Shown here piece after piece: positions 49,901-61,804 of a stretch of DNA of 64,000 nucleotides. The position numbers and the translations under genes are program-made. The stretch is from Gordionus sp. m RMFG-2023 (Eukaryota; Nematomorpha; Gordioida; Chordodea; Parachordodidae): assembly GCF_954871325.1 (NCBI RefSeq), contig NC_088776.1, positions 56,523,301 through 56,587,300 on the forward strand, given 5' to 3'. Numbering within the stretch: position 1 is the stretch's first letter; every line of letters starts with the position of its first letter. The notes under the pieces were generated by a model. That model saw only the letters and a program-made list of their open reading frames with translations, had not been told where the DNA came from and made no database searches.

Positions 49901-52900
49901 AAACATAGCATCCTCTTTATATCTTTTAAAAATGTTTTTATAATATTTGACATTCAATTTCATATTAATTTTGGAGGTAAAAAGATGAAGAAAAAATTTC
50001 AAAAAGGAATATTTAGGATCGATCATTCTAAATGTTTGCTTTTAAAATTAAAAATAATTTATTTTTAATTGTAATGTTACAAATAAACAGTTTGGCAAAA
50101 TTTTATATTCACGGCACCAGGAGTTTACATTTTTTTAAGAAATATTATAAATAAAAAAAATACTGTCTTCTTGTCATTCATTTAATTAGTAGTGCACAGG
50201 GATATTATGTTATTTTATTTTTGAAGTTACTATTATAAATTCAAATATTTAATTTCTTTGTCTACAATAATAATATACACATAAATTAAATAAGAATTAA
50301 TTTTTCAAAGCCATCACTTTGATTTATTAAAATCTAAAAATTAAATTGTATATTTTTTCAATTTTTAGTTAAGAAATTAAAAGGTAAAAATATTTCTTTC
50401 ATAATTCCATTGTAAATTTTATTCAAAGTTGCTAACAGAGTTCCTGTCACAAGATCATTTTCAATTTTTTATTATATAATCGAATAAAATCAATTTGAAA
50501 GAAAATTCAAATTGTCTATAAAATAACTTATTAGATTAAGCATTGCCAATTATCTTAAAATTTTAAAAATTATGCTATAATATTTTGATAGATATAAAAC
50601 TATATATATTTGAAATTCAACCTGTTGGAAACTTGCCAATTTTAGAAGAGTCTTGTCTATTTGAGTAGGATTGAATGTAAAATTAATATGTTTATATTAG
50701 GAAAATTAAATTTGATATCTAAAAAAAATTCCTAAAATATAAATATTTCTAAAAAAATTGATATTTTTTGAATAAATTATAAATCATATCGTAATAATAA
50801 TTGATATTTTTAATCATAATTAATTTAAATTAATATTTTAAATAATATACAATAAAATTTAATGAAAACTTTAAAATATTTCTTTAATTGATTAAGTAAT
50901 TTGTTTCAAATTATTTAGGGGAAATTTTAAAATTCAAAAGTTTTTAACCTAAAAAAAATTTCAATATTAATATATAAAATAGCTCGCTCCATTTAATTAT
51001 TTTATATTTTTCTGGCACTTTACCTTGAATGTTGATCAAACTTAGTAATATGTTAAACAAATTGAATACACAAAATAAAAATTAAATTGATTATTTCAAA
51101 AATTAAAATTTTTTTGATCATTTAATATCGATATATTTTATTTTACTTATTTTTGTCTTCTTTTGGTATATTTAGTTTTTTATTAATGTATTTAATTTGA
51201 AATTTTCATCCTTCTTTTATTTTTTGCCTAGTTGTTTTGTTTCTTAATTATATCTTTTGCTTGTATTCTATTTATTATACTAAATAGCAACTGAAAAAAT
51301 ATATATTACTATCAACAATGAAAAATAACACATTATTTTCATTACAGGCAATAATTGTATTTCTTTAATTGAACACTTTATCAGTTATTTAAGGAAAGCA
51401 TAAAAATTCAAAAGTTTTTAACTTAAGAATAAGACTTAAAATATTCATATAAAATAATGACGCTATTTAATTTATTTTTTATTTAATTTTTGGCAAAATT
51501 ACATTTTAATATTTATTTTTAGTCCCAACAACTACATTATTAAGTAATGCAAATTTTAATAGCCTTTACAATCTCAGATATAGTGGGGCTCAGAAAATTT
51601 TTTTTAATTTAGTTTTTAAAATCACCCTTTTATTAGATAAATTCTATTTATTTTTTTAGATGTAAAAATCAATTTGAAAATTTTAGAGGGCTCTTCAAAT
51701 TTTTAAGGAAGTTCGAGACCCTGGGTTACCTCACCTCGTGACTATAATGAAGGAATGCATATTTTATTTAATATTAATATATTATAATGACTGTTATTGC
51801 TGAGTGAATTAAGTTCAAGTAAAATAAGTAAAAACCTGATTGTAATCGGTCATTTTCACGAGTTAGGGGAAAGGGGATTTAAATAAATTAGCTATTTCAA
51901 TTGTTTAAACTAGGGTCCTTTATTTGTTGAATTATGAAATTTTGGATTGATTTGCTTAATCGAATTAAAATAATTTTACGCTTCTTGTGATCTGCGAGTC
52001 GAATTATGAAAATGTCACGATCTATATAGATTACAATAAGAAATGGCCTTAGGGTGGAATTATTCAAAAATAATTTAATAATAAGAAATGTAGCGCCTAA
52101 AATATGGCGTCGAGAATAAAAAATATGGCGTCGAGTATAAGATATAATAACTTTTTTACACAATAAAATACATAATATTAATTTCAATACATTTTATATA
52201 TTTAAATTTTAAAATATATTAGAAGTATTATTTTGTTTTAGCATTTTTTTTAAAAAAAAATAATAGTCACAACAACTAAAATCGAATCAAGTACAATGCA
52301 CGACTTTATTCAAATAAAATAATTATATATATATTTTTTAAAATGAATGAATAAGAAAATTTAATTCTACTCTAGAGAGAATTTATTAACCGAATTTCTC
52401 GAAAATATCTATAAGATTGTCTGATGGCATCTTTTAAACATTTCGAATATACTATACAGATTTATTTAAGTTGCTTGCTAACTTTATATAATGTTAGTAT
52501 TTATATATTAAAATAGTAACAATGGGCAAACCTGATGGGGCAGATAAAATATAAATTGCTATCCAATTTATAATTAAAAGGTTAGATTTAACCTATTTTT
52601 AAAAATTGTTAAATCGAGATTTTGACCAAAATACAATCTACAAATGATAGGAAATTTTGTCATAGTTGAAAAAAAGTTATGGGTAACCATGAAAGGAATC
52701 TCGAGTCTAGATAATATTATTTTCGATAATATAATATATTTTAACACTACTTCCAATACTAATATATAAAATATATATTTCTATAATAATGGTATAATCT
52801 TTTTATATGTATATTATATACTTTCTTTGTTTTAGAAACAATAATAACTTATTAATCTTGTGGATTCTTTAAATATGAACCCTATCTTTTATTTCCTATT

Positions 52901-55900
52901 AATATAAATTGAAGATATACAAAATTAATTTTTGAATTGTTATCAATTTTTAAATCTAAAGCAAATTTTAAATAAATTTATTACTTTTAATGGTATCTTT
53001 TTTTATAAAATAATTACAGAAATTTTATTTTCCTTAGGATTTTTATTATAAATATTATAGATTTTTATTATTACCTATTTCGTATTTTATGCGAATTTGG
53101 ACATTTAAAAAATGGTTCTCATCTAACTCATATTTATTTCTTAATTTTGTCTCTCACTTTTATTTATTATATTCAATTTATTTTATTTAAATACTATCAA
53201 CAATTGATATAACACATTATTTTAATCGTAAATTATAATTATTTCTTTTTTATTTAAAATGTTTTAAACTTAAAAATAGACTTGAAAAACCTATAATCAT
53301 TTTTGAATTTCTATTTTATCTTGAGCATTGTAAAAATTTTAGTTGTTCTAACCTTAAATATAGAATACATGAAATAAATATAAATTGAATATTTAAAAAA
53401 AATAGGTTAATTCTTATTTTTTAATCATTTAATATTCGTATATTTTAATTTACAGGAAAATTAGAAACAAACATCTCTATATTTTTCTAATTGAATTCAA
53501 TATATTTTGTTTTATTCTTATATCAAATTTGCACGATTGTTTATTATAAATTATCTTTATTTAATAACAGATTAGGAATTGCATATTATCTTAAATTTAA
53601 AAAATAAATTAAGCTAAAATATTTGGAGAAATAAAAAACATTAACAATTTGAAATTCAACCTATATAGTGTTATAAGCAAAATTTTCTTGTTGAATAATC
53701 TTTTAAATAAGAAATATAGTAGAATAACATTCCTTCAAAATCGGAGATAAACAAATTCGCTGAACTCTGGGAAGTATTGAAGAAGAAAAATCAAATAATA
53801 TTAATAATTAACTTGCAAGGTTAGAAGGGTCTTATTACTATTTAGTGTATATTTGAATGTGAAATTAATTAATATATGTTAAAAAATTTTAATATTAATT
53901 ATAAAAAAACTCCTCTAGTATATATATTTTTTAAATAATTGATATTTTTGATAAATTTTAAATCCTATTTTTCAATAATGGAGATTTTTAGTCATAATTA
54001 ATTTAAATCAATGTTATTTTTATAAATAATATACATAAAAATTTTATGAAAACTATAAAAAATTTTTATTTCTTTTATTGTTTATAAGAAATTTGTTTCT
54101 TAAGTTATTTAGGTTAAAGATAAAATTTAAAAGTTTTTGACCTAAGAATAAGATATAAAGTATAATGAATTTTCTCTTTATATATTTCATTGACACTATC
54201 TTGGAAATTAAAAAACTTTGTAGCTTGTTAAACCTTATAAAAAAGTATATAATACAAGAAATAAAAATTAAATTGTTGTTTTATTTTAATTAAGTTATTT
54301 TAAATATAACTTTATCAATATATTTATTTTTTGCAAAGCAAAATTTTAATATTTATTTTATCCCGAAATTTCCAATAGGCTTTTATTTCTTTGCCTATTA
54401 CGCATTTGATGCCAATTCAGAAATTAGAAAAATTGTTATAAACAATTAATATTTATTTTTTATTTTATCTCCTCTACTTATAAGTGCATTATTTATTATT
54501 ACTAAATAGCAACTGAAAAGAATGAAATGCCAAAAATGGAAAGTAATAAATTATTTTAATCACAATTGCGATATTTTTATTATTTAATTTATTAAGAGAA
54601 ATTTGATAAAGTTATTTAGGGAAAAAGAGAAAACTCGAAAGTTTTTAATCTAAGAAAATGATATTTATCATTAAAATAACTAACATCTTGACTTTTCTTT
54701 TTATATTATTTAATGATATCTATCTTGATTATTGAAAAAACATTGTAGTTTGTGAATTTAATTGATTATTTCAAATAATAGGTTAATTTATTATTTTCAA
54801 TCATTTAATAATCAATTTATTTGATTTTAATCAAATTAGCAAATAGCACTAAAGAAAGTAATTATAAACTCTAGTTTAATTAACTAATCATTATCTGATT
54901 AAACTTAATTCATAACTAATTTTTAAAATATCTCTCTAATTTATGCAAAGTTTGTTGAATAAAATCTTAAGATGATAGATTTATGAATTTGTTTCAAATT
55001 ATTTTATTTAGGGAAAATGTTAAAATTCAAAAGATTTTAGCCTAAAAAAATGAAATAATTGTGATATAAAATAACTCACGATATAAAAATTCATTCTCCA
55101 TTTTTTATTGGTCCTTTACCCTGAATGTTGATTAAATTTTGTAATTTGTTAAACCTTAAGGAAACTATAATGAATTCATATAAAAATTATATTATTTCAA
55201 TTTTTTTAATCATTTAATCATTTAATATCGATATATTTTATTTTACTTATTTTGTATTTTTTTAGAATATTCTGTAATTTTAATAATATATTTTATTTAG
55301 GCAAAAAATAACATTAATATTTTTAGATAGAAATTTCCAGGCTTTTATTTTTTTGCCTATATCGCATTTTATGCGAATTAAGAAATATGTTTATATAATG
55401 TTTATTTCTTAATTTTATATCTCTCCTCTACTTATAAGTATATCCTATTTATTATCACAATAGCAACTGAAATAAATATAATATCCCATTATTGAAAAAT
55501 AACATATTATTTTTATTGCATGCAATTATTGTATTTCTTGAATTGAACAGTTTTTCAGTTATTTAAGGGAAACATGAAAATTCAGAAGTTGTAACCTAAC
55601 TTGAAATATTTATCATAAAATCTCACTCTTTAAATTCCCCATTTTATTTAATTATAAAAAAAAATTATATTATTATATTTAACCTTTTTTGTAGATAACT
55701 TATCTATTTTTTTAGTGATATGAAATTTTTTTTATTAAGATCGATTCCTGCACCCTCCCTAGTGATGCTATTCAACAACTGCTATATAAATTTAACTAAC
55801 GTTTAAAATTATATTAATGACTGCTTGCTGAGTGAATTAAGTTCCACAAACTTAAATCAAAACAGAACAGAAATTTTTATGGGGAAGTAGAGCAGGGGTT

Positions 55901-58900
55901 GTGCAAGAGAAGCGTATTATTAAAAAAATTTGCATATTTCAATCATAGTATCACTATTTTTTCAAATTTCTTTATATTCAAACTTTTATTAGGTTTGTCA
56001 TTAGATTCTAAAATGACATTCTATAAATAGTTTATTAGTTATTATGTATGCAAATTATATAAATAAATAATTTAATTATAAACCCAATTTATGTAATGCC
56101 TATATATATTTTAAATTTAAATAAAACGCCTAAGATAATTTATAAAATACCAATCTAAAAATAATCTAACGAACCGACTTATTATATAAATCATTTACAA
56201 AATCTCTCACCTTTCGCATTTTATTTATTTTTGTTTAAAAAATCATTTTACTTTTTATTAAATGTTTTCTTCATTTAATAATTTTGTATTAGCACTAATA
56301 ACATTGTAATTTATATTATAATAGAAATACAACCAAATTGATATTTATATCTTTTATTGAAATTCATATTTAGTTAATATATTCATTGCTGCCGCAGAGA
56401 ATAATGCATCAAAATTAATTATTAGCGTTTATAAGCTTTAATGCAAGCGTAAATCTATTTAAAAATAACTAAACAATATATAAGAAAATATGTTTGATAT
56501 TTAATTCTACCTAGAGATAAATTGTTAACCGAATTTCCCAAAATATTAGGAGAAATCGTTTGATAGAATTTTAAAAAGAAACTGATATTTTAAACATTCC
56601 GAATATAACTGGCATAAAGTTTTATTAAGATTTCTTTTTAGCATAGATTTATATATTAAAATTAGTCACAATGGCTGAAGCAGTTAGGAGAGCCAAAATG
56701 TTGCATACTATAATATTTAAATAGATTTATCCGATTTTTAAAAATGGCTAAATAAAGATTTTGACCAAAATAATACCCACTAAACCTAGGAACTCTTGTC
56801 ATAGAGGGAAAAAAGATATAAGCGACTCTGACTGGAATTCAGAGGTTTAGTTAATATTAATCTAGCAGTTTTTCAAGACTACTTCCAATCATATATTTAT
56901 TAATAAAAAATGCTCTAATCTATATAAATATATACTAAATCTTTATATTTTCCTTGTTTTAGAAACAATTAATAACTTAACTTAATTTTTAATTGTGGAT
57001 TATTTAAATATGTACCTCGTTTTCTTTAATATTAATATGAATTGAAAGATATCCAGATTTAAAATTTTATTATTAATTTTAGATTTATAGCATTTCTTAC
57101 ATAAATATTACTATTATTAATAATTTTTATCAAAATTATTTTTTATTAAAAAAAATACATGATGAAAATTTAAAAGTTTTTAACCTAGTAAAACACTTAC
57201 CTATTATATAAACTTAGAAATTTATCTTTATATATTATTTAATTATAAGTCAAAATTACATTTTAATATTTATTTTAGCCCCAAAAACTACACAACTAAG
57301 TAATGCAAAATTTAATTAATCTAAAAGGGGTGAAGGGACGTCACTAACCTCTATAATTTCAATTGAAATGATCAAAAAATCTTATTATTATTTTTAAATA
57401 AAATTACCATTTATTTTAGCTAACTTCTATTAATTTTTTTGGTGGTATAAAAAAAATACAAAATTGAGTGGGCCCTTCAAATTTTTTAGGGGGTTTGAGA
57501 CCCTACGTTCCCTTCCGCTCGTGAAGCTAATGAAGGAATTCATAATTGAATATAACTAAATTTAGTTTATTACTATTATGAGTGAATTATGTTCCATAAA
57601 TAAAACTTAAGTCTAAACCAGATATTAATCAGTAATATTCACGAGGAAAATAGAGGTTTTTAAAAATTAAGCATATTTAAATTATATTTTCTAACGGTTT
57701 TTTTTTCATGACTAATTTTTACTGTTTTGTCATTTATTTCTAAAATGAAATTCAATATCCAGAAAATAATTATTTTTATCTATTTTTAAGTATATATTTA
57801 ATGAAACAATAAATTTAATTCTATTCTTTAGAGAGAAATTATTAACCTAATTTCCTAAAATAAAGGGAAATTGTTTTGATGGTATTTTAAGGAAAACCCG
57901 ATATTTTAAACATTCGGAATATATCTGGTATAGTTTATTGCGATTAGCTTATTAACTAAATAATTAATCACATACACACAAATTGTTGCATAGCTATCCA
58001 ATTTGTATTATTAAACCCTTCAATTTAATCGATTTTTAAAAACGGCGAAACCAAAATTTTAGCCAAAATAATACCAAACTGGGAAATTTTGCCAAACAGG
58101 GCAGAATGATATGGGCATCTATGAACTAGATAAAATTATTTTCTCTGAAATATTTTAACACTCCTTCCAAATTATAGATATATATATAAATATATTTCTA
58201 AAAAATACGGTTATCTTCTTAAATATATACTAAATATTTTCTTTAGTAGCAATTAAACTTAGCTAAATCTTTGTGGATTCTTTAAATATATACCCAATTA
58301 TTTATTTATCTTTACTACAAATTTATAGATTTTCAGAAATTTTGGAGTTACAAATTTTTAGATTTAAAGCAATTTTTATATAAATGTTATTATTTTAATT
58401 GATACCTTTCATCAAACCTCTTTTTTTATTAAAAAAATTACAGAAATTTTATTTTCATTAGGTTTTTAAATTATACAATTTTATTCAGGCTTTTATTATT
58501 AACTAAATCATCTTTTATGGGAATTAAAAAAATGGTTCTCAGCTAAGTTAGCATTTATTTTTTAATTTTGTCTCTCAACTCTTTAAAAGTGTATTCAATT
58601 TATTATTACCAAATAAACTAAAAAAATGAAATATTATCAACTATTAAAAACAATAATTTTATTTCTTTAATTGATTATTAAGAGAAGTTTGCCGTTATAT
58701 AAAGGAAACATCCTATTTCAAATGTTTTAAAATCTAAGAAAAAAATTGAAAAACCTATCATATAAAATACCTTACATTTTTGAATTTTCACTTTATCTTG
58801 AGTATTTAAAAACTTTAATGTTTGTTAAACCTTATAAAAATATATAGAATAAATGAAATAAATATTAAATTGATTATTTAAAAAAAATAGATTAATATAT

Positions 58901-59700
58901 ATTTATTAATATTTAATATCGGTATAATTTATTTTATTAAAATTAGAACTTAAATTAGAAACTAGCACTGTAGCAGGTATTATGCACCATAATTTTATTA
59001 ACTATTCAAAATTTTTACAAAACTGTTCATTTTCTAAAAATTTACATTTATATTAGTACTGTCATAATCAATGGATTAACTTAATTCATAAATAGTTATT
59101 AGAATATCTTAAATTTATGTATAGCTTATTGAAAATCTACTATGATACTTTGTAAATATATTGCCAATTAGTAAATTTTATACACTTTATTGAATTTTAA
59201 AAATGACTTACGTAATATATTAGCCACAATAAAATTTCTAAGCCTCGAGATATTCTGCCTAGATGTTCAACCAAACTGCTATATATGATCAGAACTTTTA
59301 GCCTTGCCTAATTTTTTAACAAAAATAAAGAGATAGCCATTTTTAAAAATATATTCAAATCGAGCAGAGACTAATTACAATTTCAAATACAAATATAACC
59401 AATTAAAATATCAAATACATTTTAATTATTTTTTAAAAAATTAAATTCAATCAATTTTGATTCCTTTTCACATTTGTACCATATTTAAATAAGAAATATT
59501 TTTATTTAGTTCATTAAAATTAAACTTGGTTCTATTTCTTTAAAAATATAATTTTTATAAAAACCAGACAGGATCATCACATTAATTGGAAAAAAAATAA
59601 AGGATAAATATTATAATATTTCTAATTGTCTATAAATCATATTAAAAAAAAATTATTTATATAATTTAAAAAAAATAATATTAATATTCAAAAAAATTTA
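49901..59700. repeat. B-repeat region
   Basis: This region is unlike the A units but internally repetitive. AATTCAAAAGTTTTTAACCT or a close variant recurs near 50933, 51407, 54129, 54637, 55024, 55580, 57170 and 58725, followed by a stretch like CTTTACCTTGAATGTTGATC. Longer blocks, about 51480-52990, 55640-57130 and 57240-58400, align with each other in the same orientation (shared GATTTTGACCAAAATA or its variant, and CTCGTGAAGCTAATGAAGGA in two of them). No exon-like segment repeats among the blocks. The frames at 51897-52187 and 52574-52756 have no gene features. Apart from the possible 15-nt exon near 50369 I see no gene. Confidence 0.65.
50369..50383 (+). CDS. Possible 15-nt micro-exon E27 in unrelated sequence
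   Basis: A good acceptor (TTTTTTCAATTTTTAG) is followed 15 nt later by a good donor (GTAAAAAT). The segment keeps the same phase as the array (leading TT, then KKLK, trailing G). It is not in an A unit, so there is no repeat alignment to confirm it. Such a short match could arise by chance in T-rich and A-rich DNA. Confidence 0.32.
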
Positions 59701-59809
59701 TCCTTTGAAAGAGGCTACTCGTGAAGCTAATGTAATGTGCCTTGTGACAATGGCTATAATTTACCTCGAGAAGAAACATTCGTGAGGTTTATCCATATGT
59801 TTACTAATG

Positions 59810-60067
59810 TGAGAAACATATTTCTTAAAAGAGGACAAAGCACAATTCCCAAATGTTGTTGAGGTAGACGTAATGATCGTATTGAATATAAAGTCTTGCA
59901 AAATTTCTGAATATTTAGCAATATATAATTTGCTCTTTTTTCTTAATTATGTTCGAGGTTTTATTAGAAGGAACCGGATCAATGCACGAATAATTCCTAA
60001 CCAGGAATATGTCTCTCTTCTAAGGAATTTGAGAAATTCCATCTGGAGTTACCTATCATATCTGTAA
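59810..60067 (+). pseudogene. Possible Merlin (ISXO2-type) transposase fragment
   Basis: An open stretch of about 85 codons is clearly richer in G+C than its surroundings. It contains FPNVVEVDVM, then NYVRGFIRRNRINARIIP, NQEYVSLLRNL and RNSIWSYLSY. The order V-V-E-V-D ... G-x-I-x-R ... I-P-x-x ... S/T-L-L ... S-x-x resembles the DDE-type ISXO2 domain of Merlin transposons, with VVEVD as the first catalytic Asp region. Other catalytic residues, terminal repeats and the rest of the protein are not visible, so it would be a dead fragment. The match is from memory and modest. Confidence 0.38.
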
Positions 60068-60110
60068 AGACCAGTAAGTTCTAGGATGAACGTTTTAGAG
60101 GATCAAAGCT

Positions 60111-60640
60111 CCTAGAATCATCGAATTTAAAAAATAATTTTAACTTGATTTATATATTTGTTAACTTTATTATTTTTTTTTCAAATAATCACAAAACTTA
60201 AAGAATATATATATATTAAGAAATTATATTAACTAAAAATTATATACTAGAAAAATTTTATTTTTTTAAAATAAATATTTAAATTTCTAAAAAGCCCCAT
60301 AAAGGTTTTCTTAAGGATAATTACGTTTATTTTATTAATTCCATTTCTCGAATGATTAGTATTTTTCTTAGTAAAAATAAATGAACAAATATTCTTTCAT
60401 ATCAATTCTAAATTTACCCAAATAATACGACCACACCCCAACCGAATACCTATATTGAGAATTACTATCAAAATGATTAATCAATAAAAAAAACATATCA
60501 CATAATATTTTATAATTTTTTATAGAATTTTGGTTTTAATAAATAATCTTTTCGTATTTTATATGTGTAATAACATTAACTTATAAATGTAAATAAAATT
60601 TTAATATTTATGGAAATATCTCAATAATTTAAAAAATGAT
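60111..60640. other. Unassigned A+T-rich stretch
   Basis: No landmark of either repeat family and no supported frame. A small G+C-richer spot, ACGACCACACCCCAACCGAA near 60428, has no known meaning. Confidence 0.4.
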
Positions 60641-60743
60641 ATTTAACATAAAAATTTCGTAAAAACTTAGATAAAATATAGCCAAAATGGCGTGCCACCA
60701 GCTGATTTGAATTCAAAAAGCTCAAAAGTGCATTTTAATTAAT

Positions 60744-60956
60744 GTTGTTAAACAGTTCTATTTGAGCTGATTTTAAACAACGGCTAACTCAATATTATCA
60801 AGAACAATATTATGCAAGAGTAAATATTTTGATCACAGATGATATAAATGTTTAGATATTTATTAGGGGAATCTTGAGGTTTATGTAATATTTTTCTGGT
60901 TATAATATTGAGTTAGCCGTTTTTTAAAAATTGCTCAAATTGTGCCATTTAGCAAC
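60744..60956. mobile_element. MITE with inverted ends
   Basis: 213 bp. The left arm GTTGTTAAACAG ... AACGGCTAACTCAATATTAT is mirrored by the right arm ATAATATTGAGTTAGCCGTT ... TTTAGCAAC. TAAT lies on both sides and may be the target duplication. It splits the A-unit segment CATTTTAATTAATG / AATAAATGAATAAATCATC. No coding capacity. Confidence 0.82.
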
Positions 60957-61771
60957 TAATTTTAATAAATGAATAAATCATCAGTCTAGATAGGTATTGT
61001 ATGTCATTGGTTTTATCTTAATTTATCATGTCTTATAAAAAAAAGTAAATTCAGTTCTTAACATAGTTTTGAAAAAAGTATTTTACTATTTTTACAATAT
61101 AAACTCTTATAATTTAGAGAAAAATATCGATCAAAAATGAACGTTTTATCTTTACTTTTACATTTACTTTAATCATTAAAATAATATATTATTTTTAAAT
61201 TAAATATAAATAAAATATTGTTCTCTTTTTAAAATGACCATATTATGTTCTAAATTGAAGGTTAAATATCTAAAAAAAATTTAGTCTTTATAAATAAAAT
61301 CTCTCACGAAAATAGTGTTTTAAAGCATTGAAATAAAGTTTTTAATTATTAATTATTAACACATAATTGATCAGCTTCTTCATGATGGATTTTTTTTAAA
61401 AAATATCACGTCTTGATTTACCCCCTTTTCTCAAAATATTTTAACTCCCTACACTCCTAGTAATTTTATCCATATCACCAGTAAGAATGTAGAAGCATAT
61501 AGCTGTCATTCTTCCCACTTTTATTTAGATACTGCCCCTGATCTTTCAACTGCTCTCTTATTTATTGTAAATTGATATAAATATTAAGTGACAAAATTTA
61601 AGATATAATTTTTTTTCTCTCTCATCTTACGAATTAACTTTCATATCTTGAGAAATTCAATATTGTTTTTTTCTTTAAATTTACTAGCCTTTGAGTCATG
61701 GATGTTTAACTATTTTCGACTTTTTATTTTAATAAAATTATTGTATTTTATTAATATTATCAACCTTCTAG

Positions 61772-61804
61772 AAAACGAAAATAATTTCCGCCATAAATCA
61801 CAAA
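61772..61804 (+). CDS. Micro-exon E28 (33 nt), last one in an A unit
   Basis: The acceptor is TCAACCTTCTAG and the donor GTAAAATT. The frame reads NENNFRHKSQ with leading AA and trailing A. Frame 2 is stopped by TAA. It lies 12 kb beyond E26, after the B-repeat region, in a lone A unit with the same intron landmarks. This shows that the gene, or a second copy of it, extends that far. Confidence 0.7.

Larger units (their letters stand above)
3287..61804 (+). other. Micro-exon gene array (internal part of one large gene)
   Basis: The array has 27 exon-like segments of 21-33 nt, labelled E1-E26 and E28, one per A-repeat unit and all on the + strand. 26 lie between an AG and a GT and have lengths divisible by three. 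Each uses two bases to finish the previous codon and leaves one base for the next, so all introns are phase 1 and any exon can be skipped without a frame change. Joined in order, E1-E25 would give roughly 250 residues rich in Lys, Asn, Ile and Glu, with few Cys and no recognisable domain. Function is unknown. Schistosome micro-exon genes and aphid bicycle genes share the many-tiny-symmetric-exon design, which in those cases encodes fast-evolving secreted proteins. First exon, promoter and signal peptide are not seen. Whether the exons are all joined or chosen alternatively cannot be told from the sequence. Confidence 0.75.

Noticed and set aside
51351-51420. Possible acceptor TTTTCATTACAG in a B repeat
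   Set aside because: No GTAA-type donor follows within a plausible distance, and the related B sequence near 55510 has lost the AG.
52836-52860. 24-nt segment after TTTGTTTTAG in a B repeat
   Set aside because: It contains TAA in the array phase and its donor would be GTGGAT. The counterparts at 56960 and 58240 do not keep the boundaries.
3287-61804. The A units read as a plain satellite or transposon family, with the exon-like segments as chance features
   Set aside because: A satellite would not keep segment length at multiples of three, one frame open in 26 diverged copies, and AG/GT edges intact while the segment core changes completely. It remains the main alternative until transcripts are seen.
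3287-61804. Assignment as an aphid bicycle gene
   Set aside because: The exon size and phase pattern fit what I recall of that family, but the paired Cys-x-Tyr-Cys motifs are not visible and Cys is rare. Only the design is comparable.
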